A stretch of DNA of 64,000 nt from Paraburkholderia guartelaensis (GCF_004353905.1 NZ_SMOD01000003.1:310001-374000); one strand, 5' to 3'. Shown: positions 37,598 through 47,069, counted from the stretch's first letter. The notes: generated by a model from the letters alone, not told the origin. Numbers and translations are program-made.

Positions 37598-38518
37598 TCA
37601 GGTCTGGCCGAAGAAACGCAGCAGTGCTTCGGCCACTGCTGCGGGCTGCTCCTCCGGCAGGAAATGGCCGCAGTGGGCAAGCGTCGCGCCTTGCACCTCA
37701 TCGGCGTAAGCGCGCAGTGGACCGGCCATATCGGCAATCGAGCCCTGATCGGCGCTTAGCGCGAGAACGGGCATCCGCAATTTGCCGCGCGTGCTCAACT
37801 CGCGATTCTGGCGCGCCGAAACGTCGGCGGCGCGATAGTAGGCCAGCCCCGCGCGCAATCCGCCTTCCTTCGTCAACACGCGCAGATACTCGTCGATATC
37901 GGCATCCGTGAAGGTTTGCGGATTCGCCGTTTTGCGGCGCAGAAACCAATCCAGATACGCGCGCTCCTTGCCCGCTATCAGCAACTCCGGCAGATCGGGA
38001 ATCGCATGGAAGGCGAAGTGCCAGGTGCGCCACGCGCGCTCGGGCGCTACGGGCAAAGCTTCCGGCAGCGTGATGCCGGGAATGCCGGCGTCGAGCAACG
38101 CAAGACTCGACACTTCATCGCCGAATAGCGCCGCATAAGGGTAAGCGACCCATGCGCCGACGTCGTGGGCGGCGAGGTGGTAGCGGCGTGCATCCAGCTT
38201 GCCGAGCAACGCGTGCAGGGCGGTTGCGAGCGATTGTGTGTCGTAGCCACCCTGTGGGCGGTCGGAGTCGCCCTGGCCGGGCAAGTCAGGGACGATCACG
38301 CGATATCGCCCGGCGAGGAGCGGCATGACCTTGCGCCACGCGAACCAGCTTTCCGGATAGCCGGCCAGCAGCACGACGGTTTCCCCTTCCTCCTTTCCGC
38401 CGATGACGTAGTGGAGCCGCGTGCCTTCGATCGTTTCGAAGCGATGCGCGAAGCCGGGCAGGACGGGGTCGGGCAACGAGGCCGGACCGTGGTCGATGAT
38501 GCGTGAGGGCGTACTCAT
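37598..38518 (-). CDS. Epoxide-hydrolase-like alpha/beta hydrolase
   Basis: A 306-residue alpha/beta hydrolase whose nucleophile elbow is AAHDVGAW, with Asp119 in place of Ser, as in epoxide hydrolases and haloalkane dehalogenases. The oxyanion part is LLAGYPESWFAWRKV and the catalytic His lies in AHCGHFLPEEQP. The start at 38518 follows AGGAG. It is downstream of a TetR gene on the same strand, and both are preceded by the same palindrome, so it is probably repressed by that TetR and induced by a hydrophobic epoxide or related compound. Confidence 0.88.
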   Translation of the reverse strand: MSTPSRIIDHGPASLPDPVLPGFAHRFETIEGTRLHYVIGGKEEGETVVLLAGYPESWFAWRKVMPLLAGRYRVIVPDLPGQGDSDRPQGGYDTQSLATALHALLGKLDARRYHLAAHDVGAWVAYPYAALFGDEVSSLALLDAGIPGITLPEALPVAPERAWRTWHFAFHAIPDLPELLIAGKERAYLDWFLRRKTANPQTFTDADIDEYLRVLTKEGGLRAGLAYYRAADVSARQNRELSTRGKLRMPVLALSADQGSIADMAGPLRAYADEVQGATLAHCGHFLPEEQPAAVAEALLRFFGQT

Positions 38519-38558
38519 GACGTGACACTCCTGTGGGTTCAAGAAACGCAGGCATAGA

Positions 38559-38578
38559 TTGGAAATATTCATTTCCAA
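38559..38578. promoter_or_regulatory. TetR operator upstream of the hydrolase
   Basis: TTGGAAATATTCATTTCCAA lies 41 bases upstream of the hydrolase start and 17 bases after the TetR stop. It is a near-perfect 20-bp palindrome whose arms match the operator at 39227-39246. Confidence 0.8.
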
Positions 38579-38594
38579 ATTAGCCAAAAAAATT

Positions 38595-39215
38595 TCAACG
38601 CAGCAAACGCATGGCTTCGTCGGCAGCGGCTAGCATGTCGCGCTGCGTGCGACCGGATTTGCCGATCAAACGAAAGCCGTGGAGCAGGGCGAGCAAGGTG
38701 CGCGCCATGGCCGGAACATGGATTTCCGCTGTAACCGAACCGTCTTTCTGGCCTTGCTGGAGGAGTTCGCGCAGCATCTCTTCGGTGCGCCGCATGGCGG
38801 CTTCGATGCGTGTGGCGACTTCGTCGTCGAAAGTGGCGAGCGCCGTGGCGCTGGAAACCACGAGGCATCCGCGCCGGCCCTCACTGCCGTGTGACGATTC
38901 AGCGTAGAAAACGAGGATGACGCGAATCTTCTCGCTTGCTTTGGACTGCTTGTCGAGGCGATGACGCAATTCGGCGTTGCGCGTCGTGACGTAATGGTCG
39001 AACGCCGCGAGGAACACGCCGCGCTTGTCGCCAAATGCCTTGTAGAGGCTCCCTGCTGTCAGGCCCGTTGCTTCGCTGAGGTCGCCTACGGAAGTGGCGT
39101 GGTAGCCGCGCTCGCGGAAAACGCGCACGGCGCCGTCCACGACGGTTGCCATGTCGAACTCGCGTGGGCGGCCGGGGCTGCGGGCCAGGGGTTGGGATGG
39201 ATGCTCGGATGCCAT
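38595..39215 (-). CDS. TetR-family repressor
   Basis: A 206-residue TetR: N-terminal HTH (GAVRVFRERGYHATSVGDLSEATGLTAGSLYKAFGDKRGVF), with a ligand domain of the AcrR/NemR-like size. It precedes the hydrolase on the same strand. Operators of the same sequence before itself and before the hydrolase indicate autoregulation and control of the hydrolase. Confidence 0.92.
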   Translation of the reverse strand: MASEHPSQPLARSPGRPREFDMATVVDGAVRVFRERGYHATSVGDLSEATGLTAGSLYKAFGDKRGVFLAAFDHYVTTRNAELRHRLDKQSKASEKIRVILVFYAESSHGSEGRRGCLVVSSATALATFDDEVATRIEAAMRRTEEMLRELLQQGQKDGSVTAEIHVPAMARTLLALLHGFRLIGKSGRTQRDMLAAADEAMRLLR

Positions 39216-39226
39216 GGGGGAGATTA

Positions 39227-39246
39227 TAGGAAATGTTCATTTCCTA
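39227..39246. promoter_or_regulatory. TetR operator upstream of its own gene
   Basis: TAGGAAATGTTCATTTCCTA is a 20-bp palindrome, 12 bases upstream of the TetR start. The core GGAAAT-xTT-CATTTCC is shared with 38559-38578. Confidence 0.8.
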
Positions 39247-39271
39247 ATCAATAGCCCCATTTCAAACACGC

Positions 39272-41326
39272 TCACTCCACACTCTCCCCCCGCCCCTTAT
39301 GCTGCGCCGCGAGCCTTTCCTGATGCGTCGGCGGCACCGGATCGTAGTGGCTCAGCTGAATGCTGTAATTGCCATGCCCGCCCGCGAGTGAATTCAGCCG
39401 CGACTGATAATCGTTGAGCTCGGCAAGCGGCACCTTCCCCGCAATGACCATGGCCTGGCCGCCCATCGTGCGCGTGCCATGCACCTGCCCGCGTCGAGCG
39501 GAAAGATCGCCGATGATGTCGCCCATCGCGGCCTCGGGCGTCATTACTTCGATGTCGACAATCGGTTCGAGCACGATAGGCTGTGCTTTCAGCACCGCAT
39601 CGATAAACGCCTTGCGCCCCGCGGTAACGAACGCCACTTCCTTCGAATCCACCGGATGGTGCTTACCGTCGTACACGATCACGCGCACGTCCTGCATGGG
39701 AAAGCCCGCGAGCGGACCGCTGTCGATCACCTGCAAGATGCCTTTCTCCACGGCAGGCATGAACTGCGAAGGAATCGCGCCGCCTTTCACGGCATCCACG
39801 AACTCGAAGCCCGCACCGCGCGGCAACGGCTCGACGCGCAACATGACTTCGCCGAACTGGCCCGCGCCGCCGGTCTGCTTTTTGTGGCGGCAATGGCCTT
39901 CGGCTTTGCCGCCTATCGTCTCGCGCCACGCGATCGTCGGCGGACGCGTCACGACATCGAGCTTGTACTGATCGGTGAGCCGCTCCAGCATGTAGCGCAA
40001 GTGCAGTTCGCCGAGCCCACGCACCACGGTTTCATTGGTCCCTTCGGGGTGATCGATCTGCAGGCAAGGATCTTCCGCCGCGAGCTTTTGCAACACTTCC
40101 CACACGCGTTGCTCGTTGCCGGGCCGCGCCGGCTCGATTGCGAGACCGTAAATCGGATTGGGGAACGCTGGCGGCGTAAGGTGGATGTTGCCGTCCTCGG
40201 GCGCGTCGTGCAGCACGGCGTCGAAGCCGATGTCGTCGGCCTTCGCCACCGCGCAGATATTGCCGGGCCCTGCGCGCTGCACCTCCGTATGCTCCTTGCC
40301 CTGCAGCATCAGCAGATGCGCCACCTTGAACGGCTGCCGCGCGTTGCCGATATAAAGCTGGCTGTCACGCGTCACCGTGCCCTGATGAATGCGAAACACG
40401 GCGACCTTGCCGATATACGGGTCCATCACGATCTTGAACACATGCGCGAGCACGTGCTTGTCGGCATCCGGCTCGGCGCGCACGGGCTCCTTGCCTTCCT
40501 TGCCCTCCACCTCGCGATAGAACAGCGGCGGATTGCCTTCGGTGACATTGGGCAGGAGACGCACGAACACGTCGAGCAGTTGCGCGATGCCCGCACCTGT
40601 GGCCGTAGAGGTGAAGCACACCGGCACGAGATGGCCTTCGCGCAATGCGCGTTCGAACGGCTCGTGCAGTTGCTCGGGGCTGATGGCTTCGCCTTGTTCG
40701 AGGTACAACTCCATCAACTCGGGATCGAGTTCGATCACCTGGTCGACGAGCGCATTGTGCGCTGCCTCCACCGAATAGAAATCGGCCTCGCCCGCCGGGT
40801 TGAAAAAGCAGTCCACTACTTCGCGGCCGCCTTGCGCAGGCAGATTGATCGGCAGGCAGGTCTTGCCGAAGGTCTCCTGGATCTGTTCGAGCAGGCCCGG
40901 CAAATCGACCTTTTCCGCGTCGATGCCGTTCACGATGATCATCCGGCACAGCTTGCGCTGCTGCGCGTACGCCATCATGCGGGTCGTCGTCATTTCGATG
41001 CCGGTGCGCGCATTGATGACGATGGCCGCCGTTTCCACCGCGGGCAGCGCGCTCATCGACATGCCGGCGAAGTCGGGATAGCCGGGTGTGTCGAGCAGGT
41101 AGATGCGCGTGTCCTGGTGGTCTAAGTGGGCGATGGCGGAGTTGAGGGAGTGGTGGTACTTGCGTTCGAGGGGATCGAAATCGCAGAGGGCGGTGCCGCG
41201 ATTCACGCTGCCTGGCGCGTGCAGCGCGCCGCCCTGGTGCAGGAGCGCTTCGGCAAGCGAGGTCTTGCCGCAGCCGGCATGGCCGACCAGAGCGATCGTG
41301 CGGATGGCTTCGGGACTGTAATCCAT
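39272..41326 (-). CDS. Elongation factor G-like GTPase (FusA2 type)
   Basis: A 684-residue EF-G paralogue with GTPase domain (G1 GHAGCGKT at 15-22, G3 DTPG at 79-82), domain II, and domains III-V (GGAGQFGEVMLRVEPL, VEKGILQV, IGDLSARRGQVHGT). In place of the G4 motif NKxD it has NGID at 133-136, losing the Lys that stacks on guanine. Such paralogues are not the main translocase; roles in ribosome rescue or stress have been proposed for related factors. The main fusA is expected elsewhere, by the rpsL/rpsG genes. Confidence 0.9.
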   Translation of the reverse strand: MDYSPEAIRTIALVGHAGCGKTSLAEALLHQGGALHAPGSVNRGTALCDFDPLERKYHHSLNSAIAHLDHQDTRIYLLDTPGYPDFAGMSMSALPAVETAAIVINARTGIEMTTTRMMAYAQQRKLCRMIIVNGIDAEKVDLPGLLEQIQETFGKTCLPINLPAQGGREVVDCFFNPAGEADFYSVEAAHNALVDQVIELDPELMELYLEQGEAISPEQLHEPFERALREGHLVPVCFTSTATGAGIAQLLDVFVRLLPNVTEGNPPLFYREVEGKEGKEPVRAEPDADKHVLAHVFKIVMDPYIGKVAVFRIHQGTVTRDSQLYIGNARQPFKVAHLLMLQGKEHTEVQRAGPGNICAVAKADDIGFDAVLHDAPEDGNIHLTPPAFPNPIYGLAIEPARPGNEQRVWEVLQKLAAEDPCLQIDHPEGTNETVVRGLGELHLRYMLERLTDQYKLDVVTRPPTIAWRETIGGKAEGHCRHKKQTGGAGQFGEVMLRVEPLPRGAGFEFVDAVKGGAIPSQFMPAVEKGILQVIDSGPLAGFPMQDVRVIVYDGKHHPVDSKEVAFVTAGRKAFIDAVLKAQPIVLEPIVDIEVMTPEAAMGDIIGDLSARRGQVHGTRTMGGQAMVIAGKVPLAELNDYQSRLNSLAGGHGNYSIQLSHYDPVPPTHQERLAAQHKGRGESVE

Positions 41327-41509
41327 GGCCGCCGTCGTCCGTTAGTGGATGTTCGGCAATTATTGGCGATATTTCCGTGCTCTGCCAATCCCAAGCTCAA
41401 AAGAAGCGCGTACGAGCGCGCGCCGTGCACTGGCCCGCTGATTTCGCTGCGCTGCAATATTCAGTTGAACTGCCGAAGGCGCAAGCGGCTTAAAAACTGA
41501 GGGGACGGA

Positions 41510-42271
41510 TCACTTGCCCAAGCGCTCGATCAGCGCGTTGAGCAGTTCGATCGGCAGCGGGAAGACGATGGTGGAATTCTTGTCGGCGGCGATGGTGGTG
41601 AGCGTCTGCAGATAGCGCAGTTGCATCGCCTGCGGCTGCTTCGCGAGGCATTGCGCGGCTTGCAGCAATTTTTCGGACGCCTGCAGTTCACCTTCCGCGT
41701 GAATCACCTTCGCGCGGCGCTCGCGTTCGGCTTCGGCCTGGCGGGCGATCGCGCGGATCATCGTTTCGTTGAGATCCACGTGCTTGATCTCGACGTTCGA
41801 CACCTTGATGCCCCACGCGTCTGTTTGCGCATCCAGCACTTTCTGGATGTCGGCGTTCAGTTGCTCGCGCTCGGCGAGCAGAGCGTCGAGTTCGTGTTTG
41901 CCGAGCACGGCGCGTAGCGTGGTCTGCGCGAGCTGGCTCGTCGCGTCGATGTAGCGCGCCACCTGAATCACGGCCTTTTCCGGGTCCACCACGCGAAAAT
42001 AGACCACGGCGTTGACCTTCACCGAAACGTTGTCGCGCGTGATGACGTCCTGCGAAGGCACGTCGAACACGACCGTGCGAAGGTCGATGCGCACCGCCAC
42101 CTGCACCACGGGAATGATGAGCACGAGGCCCGGCCCCTTGACCTTCCAGAAGCGCCCGAGCATGAACACGACGCCGCGTTCGTACTCCTTGAAGATGCGG
42201 ATGGACGATAACGCGATCAGCACCAGCAGCGCGATCAGAAGACCTGTGAAGCCGAACGTGAAGCCGATCAT
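41510..42271 (-). CDS. Slipin (stomatin-like SPFH membrane protein)
   Basis: A 253-residue protein with an N-terminal TM hairpin ([20 protein letters not shown]), then the SPFH domain ([59 protein letters not shown]) and a coiled-coil C-terminus ([17 protein letters not shown]). Its start overlaps the NfeD stop by four bases (ATGA), the usual stomatin/NfeD pairing; the two are thought to form membrane microdomains and quality-control complexes. Confidence 0.94.
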   Translation of the reverse strand: MIGFTFGFTGLLIALLVLIALSSIRIFKEYERGVVFMLGRFWKVKGPGLVLIIPVVQVAVRIDLRTVVFDVPSQDVITRDNVSVKVNAVVYFRVVDPEKAVIQVARYIDATSQLAQTTLRAVLGKHELDALLAEREQLNADIQKVLDAQTDAWGIKVSNVEIKHVDLNETMIRAIARQAEAERERRAKVIHAEGELQASEKLLQAAQCLAKQPQAMQLRYLQTLTTIAADKNSTIVFPLPIELLNALIERLGK

Positions 42272-43806
42272 GAATGTTCTCCCTTGTCGTTTGCCTTCTC
42301 GTGTACCGCGCCGTGCAGCGGGGTGACGGTGAGCATGAGACCGCTGCGCGAACTCACGCGCACGCGGCTGCCGGCGGCGAGCGGCGTGGCGCACGCCACG
42401 CGCCAGCGCTCGCCGTGCACGCGCGCCCAGCCCGTGGCTAAGGCTGCGTGGCCAGGCCGCGGGTCGGGGTGCAGGCCCTCGTCGATCACTTCGCCCGTGG
42501 CGCCTACCATTGCCTCCGCGCCGGTCACCACGGGCCGCCGCCGCGCGCGCAGCGCCACGCTGGAGACGGTGGCGACGAACGCCGCGCCGCCTAGCGCCAG
42601 GCCCGCTATGAGCGTTATGGGGATGCCGTAGCCGGGTGCGCTGGTGTCCATCAGCATGAGCGCGCCAATGGCGAACGCCACAATGCCGCCGAAGCCCAGC
42701 ACGCCAAACGTGGGCAGGAATGCCTCCGCGATGAGGCACGCGAGCCCGAGCAGCACAAGCCCGAGGCCCGCGTAGTTCACGGGCAGCAGCTGCATGGCGA
42801 AGAGGCCCACCAGCAGGCAGGTCGCGCCCGCCACGCCGGGCAGCACGAAGCCTGGGTTGGCGAACTCGAAGAAGAGTCCGTAAATGCCGATGGTCAGCAG
42901 GATCAGCGCGACGTTCGGGTCGGCGACGATCGAGAGGAAGCGGTTGCGCCAGTCGGGCGCAACGACTTCGAGCGGCGCGTGCGCACTGGCCACGCGCAGC
43001 GTGCCCGCCGTGGTCGTGACGGTGCGGCCGTCGAGCTGACGCGCGAGATCGGCGGGGTCCAGCGCGATCAGGTCGATCACGTGCTGGTCGCGCGCTTCTT
43101 CGTCCGAGAGGCTCACGGCCTCGCGCACGGCACGCTCGCCCCACGCCGCGTTGCGCCCGCGCAGTTGCGCGAGGCCGCGAATGTAGGCGGCGGAATCGTG
43201 CATGACCTTGCGGGCTTCCGTCGATTCGTTGTCGTCGGCGTGCGGGGCCGAGGCGCCGGAGGCGGCCTCGGGGGCGCCTGGCGGGCCACCCGGAAGGCCA
43301 CCGCCACCGCCGCCGCCCACGCCGAGCTGCACCGGCGATGCCGCGCCGAGGTTAGTCCCCGGCGCCATGGCCGCGAAGTGGCTCGCGTAGACGATATAGG
43401 TGCCCGCGCTCGCTGCGCGCGCGCCGCCGGGAGCGACGAACGTCGCGACTGGCACCGGCGAGGCGAGAATCGCCTTGATGATTTGGCGCATCGACGTGTC
43501 GAGGCCGCCTGGCGTATCCAGTTCGAGGATCGCAAGCGGCGCTCGCTCGCGCGCGGCACGCTCCAGCGAGCGGACGATGAAATCGGCGCTGGCGGGCCCG
43601 ATCGCGCCGTTCACCGTCATGACGACGACGGGCGGGCTCGGCGCCGCGAACGCGCCCGGTACGGCTAACGCGGCCGCCAGGGCGGCCCACGCGATCAGCA
43701 AGGCGACGAACACAACGGCGCGAGCAAGCCGCGCGGTGAGCGGATGGTGCGGGTGAGCGTGCGGCGCGTCGTGCACCGCGGCATGCGAGGGGCGATGATC
43801 GCGCAT
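42268..43806 (-). CDS. nfeD: NfeD-type membrane serine protease (NfeD1b)
   Basis: A 512-residue protein: a His-rich N-terminus, signal/TM near 28-55, a ClpP-class protease domain ([17 protein letters not shown]; candidate nucleophile Ser133 in ARAASAG), a Gly/Pro-rich linker (about 175-200), four TM segments and a C-terminal OB-fold NfeD domain ([18 protein letters not shown]). It cleaves the C-terminus of the partner stomatin in the family prototype. It forms an operon with the slipin. Confidence 0.92.
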   Translation of the reverse strand: MRDHRPSHAAVHDAPHAHPHHPLTARLARAVVFVALLIAWAALAAALAVPGAFAAPSPPVVVMTVNGAIGPASADFIVRSLERAARERAPLAILELDTPGGLDTSMRQIIKAILASPVPVATFVAPGGARAASAGTYIVYASHFAAMAPGTNLGAASPVQLGVGGGGGGGLPGGPPGAPEAASGASAPHADDNESTEARKVMHDSAAYIRGLAQLRGRNAAWGERAVREAVSLSDEEARDQHVIDLIALDPADLARQLDGRTVTTTAGTLRVASAHAPLEVVAPDWRNRFLSIVADPNVALILLTIGIYGLFFEFANPGFVLPGVAGATCLLVGLFAMQLLPVNYAGLGLVLLGLACLIAEAFLPTFGVLGFGGIVAFAIGALMLMDTSAPGYGIPITLIAGLALGGAAFVATVSSVALRARRRPVVTGAEAMVGATGEVIDEGLHPDPRPGHAALATGWARVHGERWRVACATPLAAGSRVRVSSRSGLMLTVTPLHGAVHEKANDKGEHS

Positions 43807-44480
43807 CGGAAGTCCGGAATGTGGCGCACGTTCCGGCTCACAGATGGGGCAAGAGCCGATACCTCAAGATTAGGCGCTTTCCGCGCAAAGCGCGAACCGG
43901 CCCGAATGGCGGGAATCCGCGCCGAACGTTGCGCCGCGCACTGATTGCGCGGCTCCAAAAGCAATGGGGGAATCGAGATTTGGCGCGCCGGGCTTCGCGG
44001 ATGACATCCGGTGGCCAGCGAGTTGTTGCTATCGCAACTAAATGACAGGAGGGCTGCAGACGCACGCACGGACCGATTCGGCGACGAGGCCTATGGCCGC
44101 GCTTCGCTGCATCGCCGCGGCGAGCTTCGAGGACGGACAGGATGTGGCCGCGTACCGCTCGAACGCGGTCGCGCATTTCATGCTCACGCGCTACCGGGGT
44201 TCGGTGCGGTGGCCATGGCAGGAGCTACGTACGCGCTCACCCGGCGGGGTCTGGACGACCGGCCGGTCACGCGGGAACTGCGTGGCTTTGCGTAGACGCT
44301 ATACCGGCGCCGCGCACTTTTGGCTGCGCCGGGATGACGGCCCGATGCGGCGCGCACGGATGCCCCGAAAGTCGAGGTCTGGCCAGGCGCCGCATAAAAC
44401 CCGACCGCTCGATGCGGCCGCGTGTTACTTCTCGTCCCTCGTTTGTACGGGCAGGGACGCTTGCTGCAGTCAGGCGCGGA
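43807..44480. other. Gene-free stretch of about 670 bases
   Basis: Several open frames cross this stretch but none has a family signature or good start, and codon statistics look random. It carries the nfeD promoter and a small hairpin, GTTGC-TATC-GCAAC at 44025-44038. I see nothing else of note. Confidence 0.5.
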
Positions 44481-44606
44481 TTAGTACCAGCGGCGCTGAG
44501 CTTCTGCGAGCAGTTCGCAGTATTCGAGGTGACGGTTCAGCGCTTCGGCGCCAAGACGACGCAGTGCAGCCAGAACTTGAGTCAGTTTTTCGACGATTGC
44601 ACCCAT
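44481..44606 (-). CDS. 41-residue conserved-looking small protein
   Basis: Reads MGAIVEKLTQVLAALRRLG then AEALNRHLEYCELLAEAQRRWY. It begins at ATG 44606 behind a good GAGGAAATC site and is preceded by a clear promoter (44649-44676). It is an amphipathic helix with repeated Leu/Ala and Arg, one Cys, and a C-terminal RRWY. It could be a membrane-peripheral or RNA-binding micropeptide. It is not DUF1127. Function unknown. Confidence 0.7.
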   Translation of the reverse strand: MGAIVEKLTQVLAALRRLGAEALNRHLEYCELLAEAQRRWY

Positions 44607-44648
44607 GATTTCCTCTTTGCTAGGGTTAGTTCCTAAGGGATAACCCTT

Positions 44649-44676
44649 ATTATAGAGATTTCAGGGCGGAATGCAA
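44649..44676 (-). promoter_or_regulatory. Sigma-70 promoter of the 41-residue ORF, with a 5' hairpin
   Basis: On the minus strand, TATAAT (44654-44649) and TTGCAT (44676-44671) are 16 bases apart. The start of the transcript contains AAGGG-TTAT-CCCTT just after the -10 box, a hairpin that would lie at the very 5' end of the mRNA. Confidence 0.65.
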
Positions 44677-44771
44677 GGCGCGCGGAGGCTAAGTGTGCGG
44701 TGCAGCAACACTTTTGATTCGCCCCTTATTGTCGTGTTAGCCGGCCCCGCCCACGCGACAACGCGCCTTCT

Positions 44772-44864
44772 TGTATCGCACTGTGTCTGGCCGCGCGTCC
44801 GACAAGCGCGCTTGCAAAAGCGGGCGCGCGCGCAAACAAGCCAGATACATCGCGGCGTTCAAAT
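44772..44864 (+). promoter_or_regulatory. GATACA-type promoter A (DUF4148 gene)
   Basis: Distal tandem TGTATC (44772) N4 TGTGTC (44782); 72 bp on, GATACA (44844); half-site-like CAAACA 11 bp before it; and TCAAAT (44859-44864) as -10, 15 bp after GATACA. A further GATACAC lies at 44882. Same geometry as promoters B to E. Confidence 0.65.
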
Positions 44865-44928
44865 GTCTCCTACGCAAGGTTGATACACAACAGTGCGCAA
44901 CCACTCACCCAACGTCAGGAGAAACACC

Positions 44929-45291
44929 ATGAAGCTCGCACACTCGCTCGCCGCCGCCGCTCTTGCTGCCCTCGTTGCCGTTCCTGCGCTCTCGTTCGCC
45001 CAGTCGAGCCAACCGGTGACCCGCGCCGAAGTGAAGGCTGAACTCGTGCAACTCCAGAAGGCCGGCTACAACCCGGCCAGCGACAACACGCAATACCCCG
45101 CGAACCTGCAAGCCGCGCTCTCGCGCGTGAGCGCCGAAAGCGGTGCAGCCGCGTCGTCGTTCGGTGGCGTGGCCGGGGGTGCGTCCGCAGCAGGCAGCCG
45201 CACGCACGTCCATGCTGTATCGAATGCCGCCGGTGCGAATGAGGCCGGCCAGGATGTCGTTGGCCTCGGCCCGATCTACGCTCACTCGTAA
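44929..45291 (+). CDS. DUF4148-family exported protein
   Basis: A 120-residue small protein with signal peptide (ending SFAQSSQ) and the DUF4148 core PVTRAEVKAELVQLQKAGYNPASDNTQYP. The C-terminus is Ala/Gly-rich and ends GLGPIYAHS, like the paralogue at 54138. The start has AGGAG upstream. DUF4148 proteins are abundant in Burkholderiaceae, with unknown role in the periplasm or outside. Its promoter belongs to the GATACA group. Confidence 0.9.
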   Translation: MKLAHSLAAAALAALVAVPALSFAQSSQPVTRAEVKAELVQLQKAGYNPASDNTQYPANLQAALSRVSAESGAAASSFGGVAGGASAAGSRTHVHAVSNAAGANEAGQDVVGLGPIYAHS

Positions 45292-45295
45292 TGCG

Positions 45296-45352
45296 CGCGG
45301 CACGACGCCGCGAAGTTTGCCGCGCACCGGCAGGCTTCGCGGCGTTGCCGCG
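45296..45352 (+). terminator. Long GC-rich hairpin after the DUF4148 gene
   Basis: CGCGGCA(cg)ACGCCGCGAAG pairs with its complement 20 bases later (18 paired positions, two-base bulge). No T-run follows, so it may protect the 3' end rather than terminate. Confidence 0.5.
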
Positions 45353-45517
45353 TCCAGGCCCAGCCCACTCATCCCCGATCCCCCGCCGACCTGCTGTTAC
45401 CATGTGCTTGCGTGGCCACGCGGCTCACGCGAACGCTTTCACGTTCGAGTTCAAGGCGCATCCATGCGCATCAAGGCGCACTTCGCGCCCACACCCCGAA
45501 GCTCGCACGAGGTCAAC

Positions 45518-46552
45518 ATGCCGGGAACCCAGATCCCCACTTCCGCTCGCCCACGCATGATCCTGTTCAGCGCGCGCCAGTACGACGTCGATACGTTCAC
45601 CGAGGCGAACAGCGCATTCCAATATGAATTGCACTACCAGGAATCGCATCTCGATGCCGATACCGCCGTGATCGCCGATGGCTACGAGGTGGTGTGCCCG
45701 TTCGTGAACGATACGGTCGACGCCGCCACGCTCGAGCGCCTCCACAAGGGCGGCACGCGACTCGTGGCGCTGCGCTCGGCGGGCTTCAATCACGTGGATC
45801 TTGCGGCGGCGCAGCGTCTTGGCATCACCGTCGCGAGAGTGCCTGCGTATTCGCCGCATGCGGTGGCCGAACATGCCGTCGGGCTGATCCTCGCGCTGAA
45901 CCGCAAGCTGCCGCGCGCCGTGTCGCGCACGCGCGAAGGCGACTTCTCGCTTGCCGGTCTGCTCGGTTTCGACCTGCATGGGAAGACGGCCGGCGTGATC
46001 GGCACGGGCATTATCGGACGGTGCTTTGCGCGCATCATGGCGGGCTTCGGCATGCAGGTTCTCGCCCACGACCCGGGTCCACCGGCCGCCGACTTGCTGG
46101 CGCTCGGCGCGCGCTACGTGCCGCTCGACACGCTGCTTGCGCAGTCCGACGTGGTGAGCCTGCATTGCCCGCTCGTGCCCGCAACGCGTCATTTGATCGA
46201 CCGCCAAGCGCTCGCGAAGATGAAGCGCGGCGCCATGCTCATCAATACCGGGCGCGGCGGCCTCGTGGAAAGCACTGCGCTCGTCGATGCGCTCAAGAGC
46301 GGCCAGTTGGGCCATCTCGGACTCGACGTGTACGAGGAAGAGGGCGGCCTGTTCTTCGAGGACCACTCGGATGCGCCGCTGCAAGACGACGTGCTCGCGC
46401 GCCTCCTGATGTTTCCGAACGTGATCGTCACGTCGCACCAGGCGTTCTTCACGCGCGAGGCGATGAGCGAGATTGCGCAAACGACGCTGCGCAACGTGGA
46501 GGCCTGGCGTAGCGGCTCGCCGGTCAATCTCGTGGACGCGCCGCACGGCTAG
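45518..46552 (+). CDS. D-2-hydroxyacid dehydrogenase (LdhA-like D-lactate dehydrogenase)
   Basis: A 344-residue NAD-dependent enzyme of the D-isomer family. NAD motif GTGIIGRCFARIMAGFG, catalytic Arg in RSAGFNHVDL, Glu/Asp in LGLDVYEEEGGLFFEDHS and His in TSHQAFFTREA. The last two motifs match D-lactate dehydrogenase LdhA. It would convert pyruvate and D-lactate, a fermentative step. The start at 45518 follows CGAGG; the longer frame has no site. Confidence 0.92.
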   Translation: MPGTQIPTSARPRMILFSARQYDVDTFTEANSAFQYELHYQESHLDADTAVIADGYEVVCPFVNDTVDAATLERLHKGGTRLVALRSAGFNHVDLAAAQRLGITVARVPAYSPHAVAEHAVGLILALNRKLPRAVSRTREGDFSLAGLLGFDLHGKTAGVIGTGIIGRCFARIMAGFGMQVLAHDPGPPAADLLALGARYVPLDTLLAQSDVVSLHCPLVPATRHLIDRQALAKMKRGAMLINTGRGGLVESTALVDALKSGQLGHLGLDVYEEEGGLFFEDHSDAPLQDDVLARLLMFPNVIVTSHQAFFTREAMSEIAQTTLRNVEAWRSGSPVNLVDAPHG

Positions 46553-46582
46553 AGCGCAACGCACACGGCAACACACAAAAGC

Positions 46583-46622
46583 GAAGCGGGGCGCGCGCAA
46601 GCCGCCCCGCTTCTTTGCTTTC
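46583..46622. terminator. Bidirectional terminator
   Basis: GAAGCGGGGC and GCCCCGCTTC form a 10-bp stem with an 11-base loop, then TTTGCTTT on the plus strand and GTTTTGTG-like sequence on the minus strand. It lies between convergent dehydrogenase and Ohr genes. Confidence 0.75.
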
Positions 46623-46646
46623 TACTGCTACGCGATCACGCCTCGA

Positions 46647-47069
46647 TCACGCCTCGACCACGCTGAGCGTGACGTCGATGTTGCCGCGCGTGGCCTTCGA
46701 GTACGGGCAGATCTGGTGTGCCGTTTCGACGATGCGCTGCGCCGTCTCGCGATCGACGCCCGGCAGGGTCACGTTCAGACGGCCGCGCAGCTTGAACGCG
46801 TCGTCGGCGTTGATGAGGTCGATCTCGGCGTCGACCGCCACGTCGCGCGGCAGCGTCGTGCCGAGCTTCGTGGCCGCGCGGCCCATCGCGCCGATGAAGC
46901 ACGCCGACCAGCCTGCCGCGAACATCTGCTCCGGGTTCGTGCCCGGTGCGCTCGAGCCGGGGGGCGAGAGCTTCACGTCCAGTCGACCGTCTTCGCTGCG
47001 GGCCGCGCCGTCACGGCCGCCGGTGGTGTGGGTCTTGCCGGTGTACAGCACTTTTTCTGCCTGAGTCAT
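46647..47069 (-). CDS. ohr: Organic hydroperoxide resistance protein Ohr
   Basis: A 140-residue Ohr/OsmC-fold thiol peroxidase. The two active cysteines are Cys57 (AAGWSACFIG) and Cys121 (HQICPYSKATRGN), with the Ohr-specific PGSSAPGTNPEQ. It reduces organic peroxides using lipoamide. It is 40 bases behind a short DUF4148 gene in the same direction and so probably shares its GATACA promoter; a dedicated OhrR operator was not seen. Confidence 0.93.
   Translation of the reverse strand: MTQAEKVLYTGKTHTTGGRDGAARSEDGRLDVKLSPPGSSAPGTNPEQMFAAGWSACFIGAMGRAATKLGTTLPRDVAVDAEIDLINADDAFKLRGRLNVTLPGVDRETAQRIVETAHQICPYSKATRGNIDVTLSVVEA

Noticed and set aside
44042..44608. Plus-strand open frame of 188 codons over the gene-free stretch
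   Set aside because: No family signature, poor codon pattern, and it overlaps the better supported minus-strand 41-residue gene.
44844..44864. ECF sigma promoter with -35 GATACA and -10 CGTTCAAAT
   Set aside because: The boxes would be only about 6 bp apart, too close for any sigma factor; a tandem activator site plus TNNAAT fits all copies better.
46629..46662. Direct repeat CGATCACGCCT near the ohr stop
   Set aside because: Two short copies in the 3' end of a gene; likely chance or local duplication with no clear role.
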